From assembly GCA_001051155.2 (NCBI GenBank), contig JYIP02000002.1:2363583-2427582 (forward strand): a stretch of DNA of 64,000 bases. The letters run 5' to 3'. Source of the DNA: Chrysoporthe austroafricana (lineage: Eukaryota; Ascomycota; Sordariomycetes; Diaporthales; Cryphonectriaceae). Positions 32,441-42,060 of this stretch are shown piece by piece. Made by a program: the position numbers and the translations under genes. Each line of letters starts with the position of its first letter. The stretch's first letter is position 1. The notes below the pieces were generated by a model that had not been told where the DNA came from, did no database searches, and was given only the letters and a program-made list of their open reading frames with translations.

Positions 32441-33698
32441 TCATGGAGTTGCCCCAATCCTCCACCCGACCGACACTAACGTCTCGCAGTTCTGTTCGGT
32501 TGAGTTGCGGACCAGATCCTCATCGAAGTTCACCTCGCCCTTCTGGAACAGGGTGATGACAGTACTGCCTCCATAATAGAACGCCCCGAGGGTCTGCCCT
32601 CGCTTCACGCTGGCGCCGACCTCGATGCCGGCATTGTACTTTATAGACCCGACGAGCATGGCTCCCACGGCGATGATCGCAACGGGCTTTCCCGTGGCGG
32701 CCCGCTTCATGGTCATGACCGACCGCCTGTTCTCACAGAACACGTCCATCGTGCCCGGCTCGTTGATGGCCTGCGGGTTCACCGTGTAGTACGTTCCGGG
32801 GATCTCCTTGAAAGACTCCACCGTGCCGTCGACGGGCGAGTGCCACCTGTGGTAGTCCTGCGGCGCGAGACGCGAGATGGCAATCGAGCCGCCGTCAAAC
32901 GCCTTCGCCAAGTCCGCATCGCCCAGCAGCCTCTCGAGCGTGAAGCCATACCCCTTGATCCTACATGATGTCAGCACCCCAGCCACTGCGGAGGCCCAGT
33001 TTCTTCATCTTTCAAAAGCACGAGAAGCGCGAGACAGGGCACCGCACGCGGGAGGAAGAGCGTTTCACCTACCAGTACTTCGTCGCCAGATCGACCGTGG
33101 GGAACGTCGTGAGCCGGCAGTCCGCGAGACTGCTCACGACCTGCACATTGTCGGGCTCGGCGATCGGCCTCGCATCGGGCCTGAGCTCGCGCCCGAAGAA
33201 CTCGTTGAACGTCTTATACTTGGACGGGTCGGGCTCCTTCAGCTGGACGAGCGTGGGCTGGAGGTCGAAGCTCTCGATGAAGGGCTGGATGTGGTCGACG
33301 CTCTTCGGGTCGTCGTACTCCCTGCCCATCTTCTCGCTCTGCTCCTTGAGGAGCTGCTTGGTCTTGCCCCACTCCAGGACCTTCTCCTGCTCGCTGCCGT
33401 AGTAGAGCAGGTGCATCCCGAGGCGCACGTACATCGACATGGGCTCGAAGGTCTTCTCGCCGGTCTTGCGGTCGATGACGTAGTTGCCCATGTGAAAGGC
33501 GCTCTCCATGTCCTCGAGGCTGCTGTAGGGGAAGAGGCGCTTCATCCACGAGTGGGAGTGCTCCGCGTTGGCCGGGGCGTGCAGGTGCGCCTTGGGCTCC
33601 TCATGGTGGGACTCCTTCGCCTTATCGGTGACGGCGCTGATGGCCTTCTCGAGGTGCGCAAAGCGGGCGTGGGCCGCCTGCTCAGGCGTGTCGGTCAT
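32441..33698 (-). CDS. Phosphatidylserine decarboxylase, Psd2-type active site, short form
   Basis: Two minus-strand exons (33698-33073, 32960-32441) encode 381 residues. The enzyme turns phosphatidylserine into phosphatidylethanolamine. Family tracts are KTFNEFFGRELRPDARPI, LADCRLTTFPT, IKGYGFTLERLL, DYHRWHSPVDGTVESFKEIPG split as YHRWHSPVDG (His about 246) and GTYYTVNPQAI, and VGAMLVGSI. The self-cleavage site is GGST in YYGGSTVITLFQKGEV (about 338-341), the form usual in Psd2-like enzymes rather than the LGST of Psd1. Cleavage before the Ser would make the pyruvoyl group. No C2 domains and no clear mitochondrial presequence are present, so this is a compact paralogue. The ATG at 33698 is the first in frame; the frame upstream has none. 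Confidence 0.9.
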
Positions 33699-35769
33699 GT
33701 TGTGCTGTGCGCCGGCGAGTGTGCCGCTGGTATGAAGGGAGGAGAGGGACCCAGAGGCAGCGGCGTTAGGTTTCTGAGGAGGTGGGCGGGCGAGGGCTGA
33801 TAAGGGCCCACCTGTGCGCGGTGCTAATCTCGAGGCAGCCGTCTGGTACCGCTTACGTCTTGCCCCGCATGCATGAAGCAATCCAGCCCTCTATTTCCCT
33901 GCTTGGGTCTTGAATCACGACCACACGGCGGTTCCCATCCGAAAGACGTCACTCCACAGGGGGCCTGCATCTCAGATCTCGCTAAGTGATCTGATAGATG
34001 CTCCGGCTTGGCAAAAGCTTGTTTTCTCCAAGCCCTCGTGCCCAGCTACCCAGTATTAGTCGCCTGCAAATCCTGGTCAGGCTGGAGTTGGACCTCAAAG
34101 GTGGCACGTTGGCGGTGGGTATTAACCTGTAGCCAGGAAAACATCTCGAACTTATTGTCGAGGGCTGGGAATATCCTGCGCTGTACTGCGACCCCAGTTA
34201 AGCAATCGCGCATCAATGCATCGCCATTGGATGTCCTTTTTTGTCACACAAATCCTGTTTTCCGGGTTTCCTAACCTGTTGAGGAAGACTCTAAATAGGA
34301 TACGGTCGACAATTGCCCTGCACGTGCCCTGTTATTGATATTGCAGTTCAGCAATGTTAGGTAGTCGTGGTTCCAATAAATGTCATCAGCCTTTGGACTG
34401 AATTAGTACGTCGGTTTGGAACTTGTGTCGGACAACCCTGTGGTCCAGCAATCGCCTTCGAACCCATCATGACGGCACAATTTGTGCCGCACAAAGCTAC
34501 CCGGACCGAAACAACGGAGCGGTAACAGCCAGAAGACAGTGTTCTCTTTGGAGTTATATTGATGGATATGAGCAGTGTTCAGCATCCGTGATACTGAGAT
34601 TATTCCGATCAGTTCAGTTGGGTGCTGGACTGACCACAATCGATGAAGAGGCACTTATGCTGACAACCCGAGACTAGAACCTAACGAGACGTCTCTAGGC
34701 ACACTTTAAGTGCCTCGAAGGTATTGGCAACTTGATGACGTAGGCTTCCACGATGGAGAACTTGTCAGAACTGTGGGAGCAACCATAAAAAAAAGCTTAA
34801 AGTCGAATAGCGACAGCTCGACCTGGCCGTGAAAGATTTCTGACTACTATCCAAGGCTTGCTGATTAGCACCGGTCCTCTTGCAAATAGTCCTGACCTTA
34901 CAATGCTGACTAGTAATACGGTCTACTCAGTATGCTCTTCGCGCCCTATCTGTGTTTGGATTTGGACTATCTTGGTTAGTGGGACATTAGCAATCGCCGA
35001 AATAAGACATGCTGCACCTGCGCGCCCTTGGGACTACAGTTCTGAGCCGTTGTGGGACCTCGCACCACCGAGGAACTTCAAGTCCGAATTCAGAAGCAGG
35101 AATTTGCTGGGACATCAAGGGCAAACCCTACCAATCAGCAGTCCTATCGCTTGCTTCGACGGCTCCCCTCACTCGATATGGCAGCCCCGTCGAGCCCACA
35201 GCTTTCTCTAGTGACAAATCTTCTTCATTTTTCGAGTTGATGTGCCTCTAGGGTAGTATTTGATTTGTGATACTGGGGACGGAGGGATGTGGAGCATCGC
35301 CCAATCGTTTCCTGGATCTGGAGGCGTATATGCGGTAGGGTTACCACCTTCTTATAAATTTGTTGATCAAACCTCTTCCTGGACGCGTACACCTCAACAC
35401 CGGCGGTCTTATCACGCCACAGAGGACCCTCGGTTTTATCACGGAGGTATCGCCGCGCTCACCGGTGGTCGCCGGAAATGCAGCCCAGGCATGTCGGCAC
35501 ACTGCGCGCGTCGGCACATTGCGATGACCCACATGCGCCTAGAACTCGCAGGTATCCACACCTAGGCCGTAGATACGACGGTGAGAAGCTGTTTAGGAAG
35601 TCTTAGGCCGATTCGTCCTGCTGGACAGCAAGAGAAGAATTTTGATACCCCTCTCTGGCGGTCATGCGGCGGTCTCTTTTCGGCTCTATAAAGGCCTGGC
35701 CCTGGGCCGCCTCGACGCAGCTCGAGCCCTGACCACCGGCTCACGATCTGTGTCGCGTGTGAATATCTC
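33699..35769. other. 2.1-kb intergenic between divergent genes
   Basis: Promoter region for the decarboxylase (minus) and the MFS gene (plus). No recognisable gene; several medium open frames lack family resemblance. Confidence 0.4.
35687..35692 (+). promoter_or_regulatory. TATA box of the SVOP-like MFS gene
   Basis: TATAAA lies 83 bp upstream of the first ATG (35770), a typical distance for a short leader. Confidence 0.55.
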
Positions 35770-37661
35770 ATGATGGCCGACCTGCAATCGACTAGGGCCG
35801 ACGACCATGGCGTCGAGGCGCAGAAGAAGCCTGTTGATGCTGAGAGTGCCTACGGGGCCTCCACCATCCAGGCGGATGTAGAGAAGCAGAGGCCAGCGCA
35901 GATCGCCTCGGGCAAGAAGCGACCGGGCAACCTGTACGGGACGGCCATCGACACCGAGGCCAGCAAGGCCTCTGGCCTTGACCCTGTGTACGCGGCCAAG
36001 GCACAGCTACTGAATGAGGCCCTTCTCGACATCGGTATGGGCCGGTACCAGTGGTTTCTAGTTATCGTCACCGCAGTGGGCTGGTTTCTGGACGAGGTAA
36101 GCCGGGCCCCGTGCCATTCCCTTATATAGACGAGAGGGGGATACTGACGTCCCGCCGCCGCGGCCAGTTCTGGCTCGCCTCTTTCACCGTCATCCTGCCG
36201 CCCGCCTCCAACGAGGCCCAGTTCTTCTACACCTACCAGAACCCCACGGACCTTATCATCAGCGCCGCGGCCGGCCTCACCCTCGGCGCGGTCATGTGGC
36301 CGCTGATGTCGGACGTCTTCGGCCGCAAGCAGATGTTTACGGCGACTGTCGTGCTCATGGGGATGGCGGGGCTCGTCGGCGCGGGCATGGCCGCCTTCAC
36401 GGGTCTGTGCGTCGTCGCCTTCGTCGTGGGCTTCGCCGTCGGCGGCAACCAGGCTGTCGATGCCATCTACCTCGTCGAATCCCTCCCCGCCAGCCACGCG
36501 TGGCTCGTCGCCACGCAAGGCGCCTTCTGGGGGCTCGGCCGGCTGGTCGCGTACGCCGTCGGCTGGGCATTTGTCGAGCAGTTCACGTGCGGGACCGGGC
36601 CTGACGCGACCTCGACGTCGTCGTCCTTCAGCAGTAGGGCGGACCACACCGGCGGTGGTTCCAGCACCTCGTCCTCGTCCTCGTCTTCGTCTTCGTCCAG
36701 CTCGAGCTCGAGCTCCGCGTCGTGCCACTACGTCTCCAACAAGGGCTGGCGGTACACCTGGTGGTGCTTCGGCTGCATCACGCTCTTCTTGTACCTCCTT
36801 CGCTTCTCCGTGCGCATGTACGAGACGCCCAAGTCCCTCCTCGCCCGGCGGCGCGACGACGAGGCCGTCCAGACGACCCGGGACATCGCGCACGCCAACG
36901 GGCAGATCACCTGGCTGAACGAGGCGGCCTTCGCGCGGGTCGAATCGTCCCTGATCACGGAGGAGGCGGAGGAGGACGACCACGACGACAACGGCGCCGC
37001 CGAAGGGACCCGCCGGCCCGCCGTCACCCGGCGCGGGGCGGGCGCCTCCGCGAGGGCGGTCGTAGGCGCGCTGGGCCCGTTCGGCCTGGGCGCCCTCGCG
37101 CTGCTCTGGGCCACCATCGGCCTTACGTTCACGCTGCAACAGCAGCTCGTCCAGCCGTACCTGGCGACCAAGGGCGTCGCGGCCGTGGACCCGACGACGG
37201 TGACGCGGCCGTACTGGTTCAGCCGGCACGTGTACGTGTCGATCTGCGCCGTGCCGGGCCCGCTGGCGGCGGCGGCGCTCGCCGAGGTGCGGGCCCTGGG
37301 CCGCCGGCGCGCGGGCGCGCTCCTGTCCCTGGTCGCGGGCGCACTCATGCTCGCGTCCACCGCGGCGCGGTCGCGCGGTGCGCTGCTGGCGTTCGAGTGT
37401 GTCCTGGCGTTCCTCGAGTACGCGCTGCTGGCCGTCGTCACCCTGTACACCGTCGAGGCGTTCGGCGCGCCCGCCCGCGGCGCCGGCGTCGCGGCCACGG
37501 GATTCAGCTGGCGCCTGTTCGGGCTCGTCGCCTGGCTCGTCGCCGGGTACGGCTCGAGCGCGAGCGGCGCGGCCGTGTGGTTCTCCGGGGCGCTGTCCGT
37601 GGTCGTGACCGTGTTCTGGGTCCTGCTGCCCAGGGAGACCCGAGGGAAGGCCGCGGCCTGA
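35770..37661 (+). CDS. MFS transporter, SV2/SVOP-like sugar-porter branch
   Basis: Two exons (35770-36096, 36168-37661) encode 606 residues. The intron has GTAAGC and CAG borders and a TACTGAC branch. LNEALLDIGMGRYQWFLVIV followed by GWFLDEFWLASFTVILP is the hallmark TM1 region of SV2/SVOP-like porters. MWPLMSDVFGRKQMFTA is the MFS loop-2/3 motif, and ESLPASHAWLVATQGAFWGL gives TM5. A poly-Ser stretch (about residues 270-290) precedes the conserved CHYVSNKGWRYTWWC. The central loop is acidic (EEAEEDDHDD). The last half is rich in Ala, Gly and Arg and very GC-rich, and in places the helices look thin, so the substrate and even activity are uncertain. It is convergent with the JEN-type gene, 330 bp between stops. 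Two adjacent ATGs start the frame. Confidence 0.85.
36669..36716 (+). repeat. Serine-codon microsatellite inside the MFS gene
   Basis: A TCN/AGC repeat (TCGTCC, TCGTCT and AGCTCG units) encodes about 16 Ser in a row in a non-conserved loop. Such tracts vary in length between strains. Confidence 0.8.
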
Positions 37662-37988
37662 TCTGGCTGACGCCGCGAGGGCTGGTATAGCTGGATGGGC
37701 CAGGTAATAAGGGGTGAGTTAACCCCACTGTAGGACTTGCGATCTTGTCGCGCAGTAAAGTCTGTCAGTCTGGGGAGGGTCGAGGCAAGGTGTCTGAGAA
37801 CATCTCAGTCCACTACGAGTAATGAGGATGAACTGGGGAGTAATCGTAGGATTAATGTGCTCTTCCAGATATATTCTGATTCAAAGGGTATCCATTTGCA
37901 TGAGCAATCACAAAGCAATCTACATCTCCTGACATGACATACAATATCCAACAAGATGCTGACCAGATTATCTGCTGCACTGCCACCC

Positions 37989-40147
37989 TCAGGCCATGCT
38001 GTGCGTCGTGGGCTTCTCCCTCTGCGCCTGCTCCAGGCGCTTGACCTCGGCGGCATCCTCCAGGTCCTCGTCGCTGAGCCCCATGCCCATCCTCTCGCGG
38101 CGATGGATGGCCTGCTCGATCGTCTCCTCGTTCGCGATCTCGCGCACGTCGGCGTCGTGCTCGACCTCGAACTTGCGGCGCAGGTGCTCGGGCCCGAGGA
38201 ACTGTTGTGAGGGTTCCGATCAGCTGTCGCTCTGGGGGCCGGATGCCGACAGGCAGGGGGGGAGGGGAGAAACTTACCGTCAGCAGTATGACGTAGGCGT
38301 AGACGCAGCCCATGAAGATGCAGATGACCTTGCCGTAATTATACCTCGCCGTCGACTTGCCGTCCTTGACCAGCGGGGCGAGCGGGAACCTCTGGCCGGT
38401 GGTCGCCTCGATCGTCGAGCTCGCGGAGCTGACGAGGTTGCCGAGCTGGTAGGACGTGCCGACGACGAAGGTGCGGAAGGCACCGGGGGACAGCTCCATC
38501 AGGTGGATGGGGATGACGCCCCAGGCGCCCTGGACGCAGAACTGCTCGAAGAAGGCGGCGGCGATGACGCGCTCAGTGGTCACGAAGGTGTACGGGTACA
38601 GGAGCGCGCCGCCGACCACGCTGATGCAGATGATGCTGAGGCGCCGGCCGAAGCTCTGCGAGAGGTAGCCAACCACGGTGCCGCCGGTCATGGCGCCGAG
38701 GTTGGCGACGACCTGGGTGACGGTCACGGCGTTCGCGCCGAAGATGAACTGGTTCTCGAGCATTGTTGGGTAGAGGCTGGGCGGTCCTGGTCAGCTGAAG
38801 AAAACAAAAGCATAGAGAAGTGTTCCGGAAAGGGGGGTCGAGCGTACTCCTGGCTCCCGTGGCTCATAAAGTTGAACCCGGCCATCAGCAAGACAAGATA
38901 GGTAAGCAGCAGCCAGTGCCTCCTCAGCGCGACCTTTCCTTCGAGCAGGAAGGTCTCCGAGACGCTCGAACCCTCAGTCCGCGCCGTCCTGCGCACGGAC
39001 TCGCGCTGCTGGTGGACGTTCGTCTCAGGGAGCAGCAGGCGGTAGAGGATGATGAGGACGGGCGGGCAGGCGCCGAACCAGAACAGCGGGCGCCAGCCGT
39101 GCGAGGTGGTGTTGACGAGGCCGCGGGCGAACGCCGTCGCGAGCAGGTACCCGAAGGCGTAGCCCTGCTGGAGGATGCCGCTCATCAGGCCCCGGGCCTC
39201 CTCCGGGAGGTCCTCGAGGGCGGTGGCGGCCGCGTTGCCGTAGAGACCGCCCATGGCGACCCCGAAGAGCGCGCGGCAGGCGAGGAACTGCTGGTACGTC
39301 TGGCAGAAGCCGGTCCCCTGTGGCGCTGTCAGCGATGCGGTCGTCCCATCTCATGGTGGACGCCGCCTCTTCAGCCCGTCGTGACGAGGTCAACATATCA
39401 CACGCCAGCACCTTCTTTCGCCAGCTCGTCCCCGACAAGTCCCACGACTATTTCATCCGTAATCTGTCCGGCGCGTCTAGAGAGGAAACCTATTCACTCC
39501 GATCACTCTAGCAAGGTTCCGACTTACCAGCTCGAGAACGATGAACAGGATGTTGTTCACGATGAAGGGCCACTTCCTCCCAAAGCGATCGGCCGCGATA
39601 CCAAAGAGGATGGAGCCCACGGCTAAGGACGGGCTGTCAGCTCGAGATCGGTCGGGATATGGTGGCGCGCGGGGAGGGCTTACATCGGAACATGAGCACC
39701 AAGGTGATGCCCCAGGTGATCTCCGTGACGGACTTGTTGAAGGTCGTGGCGAGGTCGCTCGTGGTCAGCGAGACGGTGAAGAAGTCAAAGGCGTCCCAGG
39801 TCTACAGCGCCGAAAATTAAACCGGTCAGCGTCTCGATCCAGCCGGGCCCTTCGAGCCAACTCGCGGGTCCAGGTTGCGGGGGGGGGGGGCAACTTACCC
39901 AGCCAATGAAGCCGAGGCCGAAGAACGCCCAGTGGTGGGCATTGAGCATGCGGATCAGCGTGAAGGGGTTCTGCACCTTGGTCATGGGGGGCTTCAGGCT
40001 GGAGAAGCGGGTGCCGAGGTACTGCGCGACAGACATGCCGTGGTGAGGCGGCTCGTCTCCCTGGTGGCCGGCCACGGCGCCCTCGCCCTCAGCACGCCCT
40101 TGGGCGGGAGGCGGGCCATGGTCGGCGGTGGGCTTCTCGTGATCCAT
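37989..40147 (-). CDS. JEN1: JEN1-type monocarboxylate:proton symporter
   Basis: Six minus-strand exons (40147-39899, 39801-39684, 39622-39528, 39317-38848, 38776-38278, 38201-37989) encode 547 residues. JEN permeases import lactate, pyruvate or related carboxylates with protons and are usually repressed by glucose. The diagnostic signature N-x2-[ST]-H-x-[ST]-Q-D-x3-T is intact as NFMSHGSQDLYPT (about residues 303-315), split by the intron between exons 4 and 5. Other marks are TWDAFDFFTVSLTTSDLA, NNILFIVLELGTGFCQTYQQ, RALFGVAMGGLYGNAAATAL and EDLPEEARGLMSGILQQGYA. About 12 membrane helices are visible. The tail is long and charged, with EETIEQAIHRRERMG. Exon 1 encodes an Asp/Pro/His-rich cytosolic N terminus. 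All borders are GT-AG and keep frame. Intron 1 contains a run of G (about 39880-39890). Confidence 0.93.
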
Positions 40148-40300
40148 GATGATAGTCAGCGCGCTCACTGGGCCAGGCTGAGGCGAGCAGGACGTCTCCG
40201 CAGCCGGAAGGGAGGCGAGATGCTATGGCAGCGGTCAGACAGGTGATATAGGATTTAGCGAAGGGAGAGGCTCCTAGGTGCGAAGGCGCCAAGGAGGGCG

Positions 40301-40371
40301 AGAAACTGAAAAAAGAAAGAAAAAAGAAAGAAAGAAGAAAAAACAAAACAAAACAAAATAAAACAAAACGC
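40301..40371 (+). repeat. Purine/A-rich low-complexity tract in the JEN promoter
   Basis: About 70 bp of GAAA/AAAG then AAAAC units, 155-225 bp upstream of the JEN ATG. On the coding strand it is a T/C-rich tract, typical of fungal leaders and nucleosome-poor promoters. Confidence 0.75.
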
Positions 40372-40960
40372 CTCGACGGGTTCAAATACCAGCAGGCTGG
40401 TACCTAGTCAGCCTGGCAGCCAGCACTAGAGGGTAAGGATCGGTGTGCGGGGTTGCACATCAGCGAGTCCAAATGTAGCCTGGCTGCTCACTGCTTAAAT
40501 GACAGATGCCGGGGCGCCAGGTGAGGGCGATAGGATAGATAGCACGATAGTGGCATACCATACCGTGTATATACTTACCAGGTACCATGGACGCACATGG
40601 CGGGGGGAGGATTCGAGGCCTGCTGAGCTTGTCTCATCCTAGGACCCGACCTAGCCCGATCCCCCCATCCACCGTGCATGCCATAGTACGTCTGTAGGTG
40701 CATAGCACCGGCAACCTGTGCCGTCTGCTGCGGGAAGCGTTTTCCCTTCGAGGCGAGGAGGTGGTTGTGGGTCGACCGTCTTCGTGCTGCCACCACAGCG
40801 TCCTGTCAGAACAATAAGTCCCTCCCGGCTGCTCCCCCCTCGGAGACCAAGTGATGGTTTCTCCTGCTGCTGACGGGCGTGTCTGTCCAACACGGCTGGA
40901 TGGCTGGCTGGCTAGTCGTGCTAAGCTCCAGGGGCGTGGGCTACTGGCTCGTGAGGGATA

Positions 40961-41010
40961 TCTTGTCCTGTCTTGTCATGTCTTGTCGTGTCTTGTCGTG
41001 GCTTGTCATG
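40961..41010 (+). repeat. Five-copy 10-bp tandem repeat (TCTTGTCNTG)
   Basis: Five consecutive decamers: TCTTGTCCTG, TCTTGTCATG, TCTTGTCGTG twice, and GCTTGTCATG. They differ almost only at the eighth base. No gene overlaps them. Confidence 0.9.
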
Positions 41011-42060
41011 TCGTTGTCCCCAAGAAAAAGCAGAGACAGTGACAGGGGTTACCGCTGAGCGCTCGGCGAAACCCCGCATGATACCCCGGACGGGGTGCGG
41101 GGGACCCCCCTGTGTCCCTGTCCCGATCCCCGCAGGTTGCTAGGAAGAAGCTCTCACGCGGACGCTTCGTCCCCCATGCCCAGTGATTGCTAGGGTCAGT
41201 AGTGCCACCCTCCAGCAACGGTTAACTTATGAGTGGCCAGCACAAAGGGGGCGGGGCCTGGGCAGCTCGTTGGAAGTCCTTTCATCCTGCGAGAAGGATC
41301 AGGAGAGGAGCCGGCACGCATGCTCGATGTGTTCGTTGATCCTCCTCTTGGTAGTCAGTCTCGGTAGGCGTTTCCCCTGATCCTCGTGTGTCGTCCCAGC
41401 TCCGTCACCCCTCCCTCGCCTTGGCCTCCAGCCTGCCCAGCGTCTCCTCGTCTCCTGGTGCCTGGCTGGCTGGGTGGTATTGTATCCCGTACCCGGTCCT
41501 GAGGCCACGGAGCTGGGACCGCTGCGGATTGGGCTCCCGCGTCGGGAGGGCTTCACGGGGTCGACCACGTGAGTACGACTCAGTACAGGCCCGGCCCAAG
41601 GGACGGGCAGGGTATGACGTGTGTCGGCGTGCGTGCATGCATCCGCGCCCATGCACGTTTGCTCGCTGGCTCCACTTCCGATAACGCGTAGGATTTCCGG
41701 CGTGTGCTGTGCCTGTCGGCCTCGCCCCTGGGGTCTTCGGGCGATGATCAAGAAGGCAACTGTTCCCGATGGCCTGCGATGGGATAGAGCAACGGTCCGG
41801 CTAAGGATTACCGAGCATACTGGCTAATTCGTGAGAGACTTCGGGTCGACGGAGGTCCCTTCGTGCACACACCAATTGACGATGGGACAATGTGGTCTGC
41901 GAGCACTGGCTGTTCCTGATTTGTGTCTAGGGTCATGAGCATCGAGTGTATCTGGTCTTCCTTCTATAGTATGTTTCTTGGTGATGGTACAGGCCTGTCC
42001 AGGGCCAACGTCCCGGATCAGTTCAGGTGAAAATGCTTGCGAGGCACGGGTCAAAGTCCA

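Larger units (their letters stand above)
40148..42060. other. 1.9-kb intergenic with low-complexity and tandem repeats
   Basis: No gene recognised. It contains the JEN promoter (minus strand), a purine-rich tract, a decamer tandem repeat and many ribosome-irrelevant short frames. Confidence 0.4.

Noticed and set aside
35850..37229. 459-codon minus-strand frame opposite the SVOP-like gene
   Set aside because: Low-complexity Arg/Gly/Glu shadow of the MFS coding sequence.
40148..41010. CRISPR-like array at the decamer repeats
   Set aside because: Units are contiguous with no spacers and the host is a eukaryote.
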